Shown here: positions 36,728 to 45,112 of the stretch, piece after piece
Layout: every line of letters begins with the position of its first letter
How positions within the stretch are numbered: position 1 is the first letter of the stretch
Source of the DNA: an uncultured Lachnospiraceae bacterium
Lineage (GTDB): Bacteria; Bacillota; Clostridia; Lachnospirales; Lachnospiraceae
DNA length: 64,000 nt
NCBI GenBank assembly: GCA_946554445.1
Contig: CAMNSD010000024.1
Coordinates: 1-64,000, forward strand
Direction: 5' to 3'
Notes under the pieces: model-generated
What the model was told of the DNA's origin: nothing
Databases searched by the model: none
Seen by the model: the letters and a program-made list of their open reading frames with translations, nothing else
Made by a program: the position numbers and the translations under genes

Positions 36728-38179
36728 TTACTGACCAAGATATGCTTTGTATGCAGCTTCTGTATCTGCTACAACAGTTGCGGGATCTTTGTCTCCGTTA
36801 ACCATTTCCTGCATCTCTGTGTTAAGTACGGACCAAACGGAACCATCTACATAAGAGTCATAAATCTCACAGCCCTTGTTGTCCACATAGGAGAAGTTGT
36901 AGAAATCCTGTGTGTACTGATCGAACTTGGACAGATCAACATCGGAACTGCAGAAACCAGCCAGTGCATAGTTAGCGCCTACGAACTCAGAGAAAGCTGT
37001 ACCTGTCAGATACTGGCAAAGGTCGATACAAGCTGCCAATTTGTCAGGATCCTGTGCTGCCTTAGCGCTGATTGCCATACCATAACCAAGACCGATGTTC
37101 TGGAAGTTCTCATACTTGGTAGCATCTGCTGCCTGAGGAAGTACTGCGAACTTGGTTGTGTCATACTTCGGATCTCCTTCCAGAGAAGCCTGGATGTAGG
37201 AAGCATCCCAGTTACCACCGATGAATGCTGCTGCATCGCCGGAGATGTAGTACTCACGAGCGTCCTCATTGGTAATTGCATTGAAGTCTTTGTTGAAGAT
37301 GCTTGTGTCATGGAACAGACGCTGTGTCTCTGTCAAAGCTGCTACGAACTCAGGTGTATCGAAAGTGCCTGTACCTGCGATGATGTCAGCAAACCACTGT
37401 GTACCTGTGTACTGATAACCTAAGCAGGATACGAAGCAGGAGTTCAGCTGCCACTGACCGCCATTACCAAATGCGATGGTGTCAATGCCCTGGCCGCCGA
37501 AGTACTCAGCTGCCTTCTCTACGTCAGCCCAAGTGGTCGGGAAGGAATCAAAACCTGCCTCTTTCCACATAGCCTCATCATAGATAACTACTGTACATGT
37601 ACCACCTGTCAGAGCAGGATATGCATAATACTTGCCATCTGCTGTGAAAGGTACAAGGTAATCCATGTTATAGTTAGCAGCGTAAGGTGAAGACTTAATG
37701 GAATCTGTCAAATCATATAACAGGCCCTGTTTCGCCCAGTTGATGGTGTTCATACCCTGAAGCAGGAACACATCCGGAAGATCGTCTGCTGCTGCACGTG
37801 TAGCAATCTGTGTCTTATAGTCGTCATTTGCCAGAACTTCTTCGTCTACTGTAATGTTCGCATGATTGCCAATCCACTCTGCCAGACATGTTCTGAAACC
37901 ATCGGAACCACCGTTACCCTCGGACTCCTCAGATGTGGAGAAGTGCATGATGGAGATGTTGCCGCTGTAAGCTAACTCGCCGTCTGCTGCGGGAGCTTCT
38001 GCTGCCGGCTCTTCTGCCGCGGGTTCCTCTGCTGCGGGTTCCTCTGCTGCCGGTGCTTCTGTTGTTGCAGGTTCCTCTGCTGCCGGTGCTTCTGCTGCCG
38101 GTGCGTCACTGCCGCCACAGCCTGCAAGAGTAACTACCATTGCTGTTGCCAGTAAAATACTTACCAGTTTCTTTTTCAC
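36728..38179 (-). CDS. Extracellular sugar-binding lipoprotein of an ABC importer
   Basis: 483 residues. Lipoprotein signal [23 protein letters not shown] with lipidation at Cys21, then an Ala/Glu/Pro-rich tether ([15 protein letters not shown], residues 27-68). A family 1 solute-binding domain follows ([32 protein letters not shown] near residue 320). The protein captures a sugar outside the membrane and hands it to the two permeases. Substrate unknown; the CdaR-type regulator and GGDEF gene nearby give no clear hint. The tether is encoded by short direct repeats that may vary in number. Confidence 0.93.
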   Translation of the reverse strand: MKKKLVSILLATAMVVTLAGCGGSDAPAAEAPAAEEPATTEAPAAEEPAAEEPAAEEPAAEAPAADGELAYSGNISIMHFSTSEESEGNGGSDGFRTCLAEWIGNHANITVDEEVLANDDYKTQIATRAAADDLPDVFLLQGMNTINWAKQGLLYDLTDSIKSSPYAANYNMDYLVPFTADGKYYAYPALTGGTCTVVIYDEAMWKEAGFDSFPTTWADVEKAAEYFGGQGIDTIAFGNGGQWQLNSCFVSCLGYQYTGTQWFADIIAGTGTFDTPEFVAALTETQRLFHDTSIFNKDFNAITNEDAREYYISGDAAAFIGGNWDASYIQASLEGDPKYDTTKFAVLPQAADATKYENFQNIGLGYGMAISAKAAQDPDKLAACIDLCQYLTGTAFSEFVGANYALAGFCSSDVDLSKFDQYTQDFYNFSYVDNKGCEIYDSYVDGSVWSVLNTEMQEMVNGDKDPATVVADTEAAYKAYLGQ

Positions 38180-38352
38180 TTTTTCATTTCCTCCTTTAAA
38201 TATGATGAAAAATAAATGTTTCCCGAAAACTTTATGTGTTTACTTAATCGTTTTCGTACTCTCATTGTATCCCTCTTTTACATATATGTCAATACTTTTT
38301 ATTTTAAAACTCAAAAAACTTGTTTTTTTATTCAAAATTACTAAAACACATG

Positions 38353-38379
38353 AAAAAGGCGGCGAAAGTTTTCGCCGCC
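38353..38379 (-). terminator. Terminator after the diguanylate cyclase gene
   Basis: GGCGGCGAAA (38358-38367) and TTTCGCCGCC (38370-38379) form a 10-bp stem, followed on the minus strand by TTTTTCA. It separates the yesL-GGDEF pair from the importer operon. Confidence 0.9.
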
Positions 38380-38418
38380 TCATACTTAATTCTAGTTATC
38401 CTTACTAAATTTTCGCAA

Positions 38419-39924
38419 TTATTCAGTCTTTTCAGTCTCCTGTGGCTCCTGTATCGGTTTCGTTGGCGTTCTCGCATCGCTGTAAAACGCCAGCTGATTT
38501 TTACCACGTTTCTTCGCCTTATATAATCCCTGGTCAGCTGCCTTATAAAGCGTCTCAAAGTCAGCCCCCTCCTGCGGGAAGATTGCTACGCCGATACTCG
38601 CCGTGGCTTTATACTTCACATACTCGCCTGCCTGGAAACTCTTAAAGAAATTCTCTACCTTTCTGGCTTCCTTCAGGATCGTCTCATCATCCGGAATCGC
38701 CTTCAGGAAGACCATGAACTCATCACCGCCTACCCGGCCGATGATATCGCTTGCCCGAAAGATGGATCCGATCTGTATTCCCAAGGATCTAAGGACCTCA
38801 TCACCGAAAGCATGTCCCATAGTATCGTTTATCTTCTTAAAATTATCAATATCAAACAAAAACATCATGGACTGGGTTTGCGGATTCTGTGCCATATAAG
38901 TCTTAATCTTACGCTCTGTGGCCAGCTTATTGTTCAATCCCGTGAGCAGATCCGTGTCCGCCTTGTCCTCCAGTTCTTTCTTCCTCTCATTGCTTCGTAT
39001 CTTACCTACTATATTAATGACCATGACAATACATACGAAGGTAATGATCACTATGAACAGTGACGATATCATATCCTTAGCACTCTTCCATTGGAAGTTA
39101 ACCTGTCTCGCCACATAATCCTGACTGACGCCCAACACTACTTCCCAGTGTTCGATTCCCAGAGGCGCGTACGCCAGCATGTGCTGCTGCTTGCCCATCT
39201 CAATATCCGAAGTACCCCTTGCGCCGTTACTCATACGATTTCGCAGCGTTTGCGCCGATTCATTGTTATTGGGCTCAATCGCTTCCAATAAATTACCCGT
39301 CTGCAGACAATTACTGCTGCCCGCTCCGCTGACGCCCAGAATATATCCGTCATCGTCTAAGACCACCAGAAAAGAGGAGGAATCATAACCCGACTTGGCA
39401 AGCATCGTATTAAACAATTCCATCGGATAGTACATTAGCAGGTATCCCTGCAGATTGTCTGTGGAAATATGTTCCACGATCACCATAGTCGGCTGTTCCT
39501 CTTCTGTATATACATAAAGGGATTCCGGCTGCTGCACCGCTTCAAAATAATCTGCTCCTGCGACGGACACCTCCGCGCCTTTCTGGTCCCATCCTTGTCC
39601 ACTCACATCACAGTAAACTACCTTATATGCATCAGAACACTCTGTAATGACATCCAGTAATTCCGCCACACGCTCTGGATCCTCAATGCCTTCTCGATCC
39701 AACATCTCCCGAATCGGGCTCGCAACCTTCTTGATAACCTCAAGCCGGTGTATAAACTCGTCCCCGAAAGATTCTGTGGAAGCAATCAGCGTTCTGGCTA
39801 CCGCCTCTTCCGCCTCTCTACTCCTCTTCGTGGAGAAGTTGATCAGCATGGCCACAACAACAACCATCATAACCGTTGTCGGGAGCAGCCATTGTAGTAC
39901 AGTTGACCTGTTTTGACTATCCAT
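38419..39924 (-). CDS. Membrane-bound diguanylate cyclase (Cache-type sensor, GGDEF)
   Basis: 501 residues from MDSQNR, chosen because GGGGA lies seven bases before it. Helix 1 is at about 10-30. An extracellular double-Cache-like sensor follows (to about 285), then helix 2 (SSLFIVIITFVCIVMVINIV) and a GGDEF domain. The active site RVGGDEF is intact and the inhibitory I-site RASD stands five residues before it. It makes the second messenger c-di-GMP in response to an outside signal. Its start overlaps the yesL-like stop by eight bases. A tandem-HD protein that may degrade c-di-GMP lies just upstream. Confidence 0.93.
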   Translation of the reverse strand: MDSQNRSTVLQWLLPTTVMMVVVVAMLINFSTKRSREAEEAVARTLIASTESFGDEFIHRLEVIKKVASPIREMLDREGIEDPERVAELLDVITECSDAYKVVYCDVSGQGWDQKGAEVSVAGADYFEAVQQPESLYVYTEEEQPTMVIVEHISTDNLQGYLLMYYPMELFNTMLAKSGYDSSSFLVVLDDDGYILGVSGAGSSNCLQTGNLLEAIEPNNNESAQTLRNRMSNGARGTSDIEMGKQQHMLAYAPLGIEHWEVVLGVSQDYVARQVNFQWKSAKDMISSLFIVIITFVCIVMVINIVGKIRSNERKKELEDKADTDLLTGLNNKLATERKIKTYMAQNPQTQSMMFLFDIDNFKKINDTMGHAFGDEVLRSLGIQIGSIFRASDIIGRVGGDEFMVFLKAIPDDETILKEARKVENFFKSFQAGEYVKYKATASIGVAIFPQEGADFETLYKAADQGLYKAKKRGKNQLAFYSDARTPTKPIQEPQETEKTE

Positions 39925-40597
39925 CGATTTCCCCATTCCCCTCATCTACGTTAATCGAAAAATCCAAGTCCGAAACCTCTTCCTTCTCTGGTTCAAACTT
40001 CTTAAAAATACCGCTGTACAGCAGTGCCGCTCCGTAGGCCGGAGCAGAAATGCCAAACATGATCACAAAAATCAGCGCGTACGATGAAAAATATCCGATT
40101 ACCAGCGGCAGCGCATAGAGCACTACCATTAGTATTGTCTTTGGCAGGTTGGCGAAAGCTAATATCATTGCATTTTTGAGCGTATTCTTCACCGTATTCT
40201 CAAATCTTGCCTGTAACGGGAATACATAGACCGCCGTCATCAGCAGTAAGATTGCTATCGCCACCACCGCAATCATCAATGGTTTGGGAAATTGGATGGA
40301 AGAGTACTGAAAGATCAGCCCGTCTCCAATATAAACACCTATTATCAGAAGCATGATGAGCCATAAAACAGTCGCCTGCTTAAAGTTCGCTGCAAAAGAT
40401 TTGAAAAACCCCCTAATCAGGTATCCTTCTTCATCACGCACCATCTTGAGCAGCACATAGTGCATGGCCGTAAACGCAGCACCCACAGTTATGACCGGGA
40501 TACAACAGATAATCATTAAAAAGTTTAAAATCAGTAAATCTGCTAAACGGTTTAAAATCCGCATAACAGGACTGTCCATATCTAAAAATCTACCCAT
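39917..40597 (-). CDS. YesL-family (DUF624) membrane protein
   Basis: 226 residues with five to six membrane helices. The start MGRFLDMDSPVMRILNRLADLLILNF, quoted here in part, and GAAFTAMHYVLLKMVRDEEG are the recognisable DUF624 blocks. YesL proteins usually accompany sugar ABC importers in Firmicutes; a regulatory or assembly role is suspected. Here it overlaps the diguanylate cyclase and precedes a sugar importer. Confidence 0.88.
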   Translation of the reverse strand: MGRFLDMDSPVMRILNRLADLLILNFLMIICCIPVITVGAAFTAMHYVLLKMVRDEEGYLIRGFFKSFAANFKQATVLWLIMLLIIGVYIGDGLIFQYSSIQFPKPLMIAVVAIAILLLMTAVYVFPLQARFENTVKNTLKNAMILAFANLPKTILMVVLYALPLVIGYFSSYALIFVIMFGISAPAYGAALLYSGIFKKFEPEKEEVSDLDFSINVDEGNGEIDG

Positions 40598-40692
40598 AAC
40601 AGCCTCTTTTCCAAAGATACGACTCTATTATATTACATAATGCTACAAAAAAGCTATATAAAACAAAAATTTTAGTAAATTTTTTACTATTT

Positions 40693-41949
40693 TTAGATTT
40701 TGTACTTCTTACTGACCTGTTGATACTGTAAGTTCAGTGTCTGGTACATCTTAAGGGCTCCTGCTGTCTCTTTCTTCACATGCTCCATGATTTCATCATA
40801 GGAATTGACAAACATCGTCACAATCTGCTGCTTCAGACGCTTCTTGGTGCCATCCTCGTTCAGCAGCCCGATCACACGTTCCTTCGGCATACCCTCCCGC
40901 CAGCTTCTTTTGCTGACAAGTGCGCTCACCACATCCACCACCTGCACGATACCCTGATGCAGGCTGATCTGTCCTTCCTTCAAATGATTCGGATAACCGC
41001 TGCCATCGCCCCTCTCATGGTGTGCCAGCGCGATATTGACCACCTCAGGTTTCATCTTCTGGCCCAGCTGTTTTTGCGCCAATTGTATATGTGTCTGAAC
41101 TACCTTAATCTCCTCTTTCTTCAGCTTTCGCGGTGCACTGACAATCTCTTTGGGAATGGCTAACATCCCAATATCATGAATCAAGGTAGCGTAATACAGT
41201 ATCTCTCTTTCCTGCTCCGGCAGAAACATCATCTGACATATCTCTTCGCAGATACAGATTGCTGTGACCGTATCAAACACCATAGATTCCCTGGCAAATC
41301 CCAGACAGTACATCACCATCTCCAAGAAACGCTTCTTATCCTCATTGGAAAAAATCATATAATCCACGATTTCATCCAGTTCCTGCTTGAACTCCCCGCT
41401 CTTAATCTTTTCCAGGATGCCGTACTTGGCATCACACTGATAGAAACGCTCCAGTCCCGCCGCGGAAAGTTTCTCCCCCGCCTGTTTCTGGAACATGCGC
41501 GGATTAAATTGCGCACCCATGGTACTCGAATAAATATCTATCTTCTCAGCAATGTTGACATAGGAAGCCACTTCTTTATACTCATATTCTGACTCTCGCA
41601 GTTTCTCGTAGTCCCTGTGATGATACATGATTATTTTGGCAAGTTCCGGCACTGGGGACAGGTATTTAAAAAACAGATACCCGTAGATAGAATGTGCCAT
41701 ATTGTCTCTCGTCTCATACTGCAGCATATCGTTGATACGGGCTTTCTCCGTCTTATAGGCTCCGATATCATGCATGGTAGCCACCATGACGATATCCGCC
41801 AGTTCAAACTCTTCGTACTTTCCTTCTTCCTGCAGCATTTTATAAACTATGTACGCCACTCTGGAACCATGTTCCATCGGTATCGGATCGATCAATTTCA
41901 TGATATCCCGCATCAGCAGGAAAATATCTTTGCTCTTAATATATTCCAT
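40693..41949 (-). CDS. Tandem HD-domain protein, HD-GYP-like phosphodiesterase
   Basis: 418 residues with two HD domains and no membrane segment. The first has MHDIGAYKTEK near residue 79 and MYHHRDYE near 107. The second has HDIGMLAIPKEI near residue 260 and HHERGDGSGYP near 312, which is the HD-GYP signature of c-di-GMP phosphodiesterases. Metal-binding His and Asp residues appear intact in both. It lies upstream of yesL and the diguanylate cyclase, so the locus may both make and remove c-di-GMP. Confidence 0.88.
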   Translation of the reverse strand: MEYIKSKDIFLLMRDIMKLIDPIPMEHGSRVAYIVYKMLQEEGKYEEFELADIVMVATMHDIGAYKTEKARINDMLQYETRDNMAHSIYGYLFFKYLSPVPELAKIIMYHHRDYEKLRESEYEYKEVASYVNIAEKIDIYSSTMGAQFNPRMFQKQAGEKLSAAGLERFYQCDAKYGILEKIKSGEFKQELDEIVDYMIFSNEDKKRFLEMVMYCLGFARESMVFDTVTAICICEEICQMMFLPEQEREILYYATLIHDIGMLAIPKEIVSAPRKLKKEEIKVVQTHIQLAQKQLGQKMKPEVVNIALAHHERGDGSGYPNHLKEGQISLHQGIVQVVDVVSALVSKRSWREGMPKERVIGLLNEDGTKKRLKQQIVTMFVNSYDEIMEHVKKETAGALKMYQTLNLQYQQVSKKYKI

Positions 41950-41964
41950 ACATTTCTCCCGTCA

Positions 41965-42435
41965 TTACAATACAAACTCCATCGGCGTGTATGTGATTCC
42001 GTCCTTCTGTTCCTGCGGACGCAGATCTTTAAATCCCAGCCGGTGATAGAACCCTACTCCATAGGGAGACGAGTTCACGGTCACACGACTAGCCTGCACC
42101 TCCGCCAGCAGATAATTGGACAGATGCTGTATCAGGGCGCGGCCGATTCCCCGTCTATGATATTTCTCATCCACAAATAACAGTGAAATATGTGCATTAT
42201 CCCGCAGGGTGATCATGCCAACAATCTTCTTGCCGTCCAGCGCGACAAACATCTGATACGATCCCATAATGAACATTCGATGCAGGGTTTCGTCTGTGAT
42301 AAAATTCTCAAAATTCTTTACCCCTTCCGGCGTATAGACATCTGCTTCAAACCTCAAAAAAGTTTTCCAGGCCAGTGCCATGGCATCTTCCCATTCATCT
42401 CGATATGCACTTCTAATCTGATATGACATTTCCAA
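41965..42435 (-). CDS. GNAT-family N-acetyltransferase
   Basis: 156 residues. The acetyl-CoA loop HRRGIGRALIQHL follows LLFVDEKY at about residues 88-108, and the C-terminus SPYGVGFYHRLGFKDL is typical GNAT motif B. The substrate cannot be told. It stands 16 bases upstream of the HD-domain gene on the same strand. Confidence 0.9.
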   Translation of the reverse strand: MEMSYQIRSAYRDEWEDAMALAWKTFLRFEADVYTPEGVKNFENFITDETLHRMFIMGSYQMFVALDGKKIVGMITLRDNAHISLLFVDEKYHRRGIGRALIQHLSNYLLAEVQASRVTVNSSPYGVGFYHRLGFKDLRPQEQKDGITYTPMEFVL

Positions 42436-42543
42436 AACTACCTGCGGCTCCTTTGTAATCTGTTATCATTTTATCTTATTTACCACGAAATTACAACCTT
42501 CCGCCAGAATGTCCACCTGTATACCGCCAGATCATTTGGGAAA

Positions 42544-43536
42544 CTATTTGGCCGCTTCAGAGCCCACTTTATTCACTAACGGAAGCCCGTTTTCCAATGC
42601 ATAGGCGTTCTCCAGCGTCTCTTTGGCAATGGCCTGCATAGCCTCTTTCGTAAAGAACCCCATATGGGATGTGATCAGCACATTGGGGAAAGTCATCAAT
42701 CTGGCCAGATTCTCATCCCGCATGATCTCATTGGATTTATCCTCATAGAAGATTCCCTCTTCCTCCTCATACACATCCAATCCCACGCCGCCAAACTTAC
42801 CGGCCACCAGGCCATCGATCAGCGCATCCGTATCGATCAGTGCCCCACGGGAAGTGTTGACCAGATAAACTCCGTCCTTCATTCTTGCAATGGTACTGCG
42901 GTTCACGATATGCTTGGTCTCAGATGTCAACGGACAGTGTAGAGATATCACGTCCGATTTCGCCATGATCTCCTCCAGGGACACATATTCCACATCCAAC
43001 TTGGGATTGGGATACGGATCATAGGCCAACACCTGCATCCCAAACCCGTTGCAGATGCGGATCATCGCCTGCCCAATCTTACCGGTGCCCACAATGCCTG
43101 CCACCTTATGATATAAATCCACGCCCATAAGTCCGTTAAGACTCATATTGAAATCCCTGGTCCTGTTATACGCCTTATGTGTATAACGATTGACTGTCAT
43201 CAACATACCCATGGCAAACTCCGCCACGGCCTCTGGTGAATAACTGGGAACGCGCAGAATCAGGACTTTGTCCTCCGCCGCCTTCACGTCCACATGATTA
43301 AATCCCGCGCTTCTTAAGAGAATCGCCTTCACATGCATATCGTAGAGCGCCTGTATCATCCCGGCATTTACATAGTCGTTCACAAAGATACATACCGCGT
43401 CAAACCCCTGCGCCAGAGAAATAGTCTCCTCCTGAAAAGGCACCTCATAAAACCGAATATCAAAACCATACTCTTTGCCCATAGGCTCAAACCAAATCTT
43501 ATCATAGGGTTTCGTGCTAAAAAATGCTATTTTCAT
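42544..43536 (-). CDS. D-lactate dehydrogenase / D-2-hydroxyacid dehydrogenase
   Basis: 330 residues. NAD motif GTGKIGQAM (about 150), the active-site Arg in NTSRGALIDTDAL, Glu in GLDVYEEEEG and His in ITSHMGFFTKEA match D-lactate dehydrogenases of the LdhA type, which reduce pyruvate to D-lactate with NADH. The FYEDKSNEIMRDENLARL segment is typical of that subgroup. It is monocistronic. Hydroxyisocaproate dehydrogenase activity is an alternative. Confidence 0.9.
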   Translation of the reverse strand: MKIAFFSTKPYDKIWFEPMGKEYGFDIRFYEVPFQEETISLAQGFDAVCIFVNDYVNAGMIQALYDMHVKAILLRSAGFNHVDVKAAEDKVLILRVPSYSPEAVAEFAMGMLMTVNRYTHKAYNRTRDFNMSLNGLMGVDLYHKVAGIVGTGKIGQAMIRICNGFGMQVLAYDPYPNPKLDVEYVSLEEIMAKSDVISLHCPLTSETKHIVNRSTIARMKDGVYLVNTSRGALIDTDALIDGLVAGKFGGVGLDVYEEEEGIFYEDKSNEIMRDENLARLMTFPNVLITSHMGFFTKEAMQAIAKETLENAYALENGLPLVNKVGSEAAK

Positions 43537-43705
43537 CGTCCGCCTCCATCTTCCTAATACACTCTTTGTTCTAATACTTTCTTTGATATTGTTTGCATTG
43601 TTTGTCTTCGCAAATTATCTTCACAACCATATTGGTTTAATCGAAGCACAATTTAAGTATAGTATAAGCAGAAATTCCCAAAACATTCCCCTAAAAAATG
43701 TTAAT

Positions 43706-43736
43706 AAAAACCGCCATACTTACAAGTATATGCGGT
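43706..43736 (-). terminator. Terminator after the 98-residue secreted protein gene
   Basis: ACCGC-CA-TACTT and AAGTA-TAT-GCGGT form an interrupted stem around AC, followed on the minus strand by TTTTTATT. It supports the minus-strand gene next to it. Confidence 0.75.
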
Positions 43737-43746
43737 CTTCATCAAC

Positions 43747-44043
43747 CTAAAAAGGATTCAAATCATGAAAAAAATCCGTAACGCTCTGCTTCAGGCTTTC
43801 CCAGAAATTATCGGCGGCACCTTCCACCGCGCTCTCCACGGCATCATTGATGGCCTCATTCGCCTGCTCCACCACTTCTTCCCCGTATTCTTCGTAAAGT
43901 TCCTGGGCATGGTCCGCAAACCCTTCCGCCTCGGCCTCCAATGTCTCCACGGTCACTTCCTTTCCCTGTCCGGGTGCAATGACCGCCACGTACACTGCGC
44001 CTGCGATCGCCGCCACACATAATAACCCAAATAATTTCTTCAT
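43747..44043 (-). CDS. Small secreted or membrane-anchored acidic protein
   Basis: 98 residues. A hydrophobic signal or anchor (KKLFGLLCVAAIAGAVYVAV) is followed by a Glu/Ala-rich helical region (EAEAEGFADHAQELYEEYGE and NEAINDAVESAVEGAADNF). GAGGA lies before the start and a terminator follows the stop. I do not recognise a family. The opposite-strand frame is a shadow. Confidence 0.7.
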   Translation of the reverse strand: MKKLFGLLCVAAIAGAVYVAVIAPGQGKEVTVETLEAEAEGFADHAQELYEEYGEEVVEQANEAINDAVESAVEGAADNFWESLKQSVTDFFHDLNPF

Positions 44044-44084
44044 GTTATATCATTCCTCATTCTCAGGCATCCACAAATGATTCA

Positions 44085-45020
44085 TCAGGTAGCCCTCTGC
44101 AGAATCCAACGGTAGATATCTCCGTACACATCCTCCCTGTCGGCTTCGTTCAGTATCTCATGCCTGTCACCCGGATAAAGCTTTATCTGCACATGTTCCA
44201 TACCCAGCCGCTGGAAAGACTCATACACATCCTTCACCGCTTGTCCATAGTCCCCCACCGGATCTTCCTCGCCTGACACAAAGAATACCGGCAGCTGCCT
44301 GGGCATCTTATTTAGCTTCCTGCTGTCATTCAGATTCCAGATCAGCTTCATCAAGGTCTGGAAACCATTGGCCGTGAAAACAAAACCACACAGCGGATCC
44401 GCTATATAGCGCTCCACGCTCTCCGCATTGGCGCAGAGCCAGTCGCTTGGCGTCTTCGGTGATTCTATTCTCTTATTAAAATTACCAAAGGCGAGTCTGT
44501 CAATCAGCCTGCTCACATGCTTCGGCCCGCAAAACAGCGTCTGCAGCGCAGCCAGTATCCTCACCACGGCGAGCCGCGGTCTGGGCTGCATCCCTGTGCC
44601 CATAATAATGGCGCCATCAATACCGCTTCCATACCGAATCAGGTAGTTTCTCGCAATAAAGGAACCCATGCTGTGTCCCAGAATAAGATAGGGCACGCCC
44701 TGATATTGTTCCTGTATCATCTTCTTCAACCTATGTTCGTCCCGCACAAGCACGGTTGCCGCATCTTCTTTACAGAAATAACCGAAAGGTTCTCCTGGAT
44801 TTACGGATTTTCCATGCCCCAGGTGATCGTCTCCCACCACAAGAATCCCTTTACCCGCCAAATACTGCGCGAACTCGTCATAACGGTCCACATATTCCGA
44901 CATACCATGTATGATCTGCAGAATGCAGACCGGCCTGTCAATCTCCGGGATCCAGCGGATCGCATGAATCCTGTGCTCCCCATCCCTGGAACCAAAGTAA
45001 AACTCCTCTTTCTGTATCAC
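44085..45020 (-). CDS. Alpha/beta hydrolase, monoacylglycerol lipase / lysophospholipase type
   Basis: 311 residues. The nucleophile elbow GHSMGS lies near residue 116, the N-terminal HGMSEYVDRYDEFAQYLA carries the oxyanion region, GDDHLGHGKS is the family's second block, and SGEEDPVGDYGQ and PGDRHEILNE supply the catalytic Asp and His. Relatives cleave monoglycerides or lysophospholipids in the cytoplasm. It lies just downstream of metG with a 92-base gap. Confidence 0.9.
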   Translation of the reverse strand: MIQKEEFYFGSRDGEHRIHAIRWIPEIDRPVCILQIIHGMSEYVDRYDEFAQYLAGKGILVVGDDHLGHGKSVNPGEPFGYFCKEDAATVLVRDEHRLKKMIQEQYQGVPYLILGHSMGSFIARNYLIRYGSGIDGAIIMGTGMQPRPRLAVVRILAALQTLFCGPKHVSRLIDRLAFGNFNKRIESPKTPSDWLCANAESVERYIADPLCGFVFTANGFQTLMKLIWNLNDSRKLNKMPRQLPVFFVSGEEDPVGDYGQAVKDVYESFQRLGMEHVQIKLYPGDRHEILNEADREDVYGDIYRWILQRAT

Positions 45021-45112
45021 TCCAAAGTCCTCTCTTATTCCCTAAATCCCATCTAACCGCCATGCTGTCTGACGCCAAATATTCTAGCCGCCACACTGTC
45101 CGACGAACAATA

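Noticed and set aside
43765..44022. Plus-strand frame of 85 codons
   Set aside because: The minus strand has a signal peptide, ribosome site and terminator; the plus frame has none.
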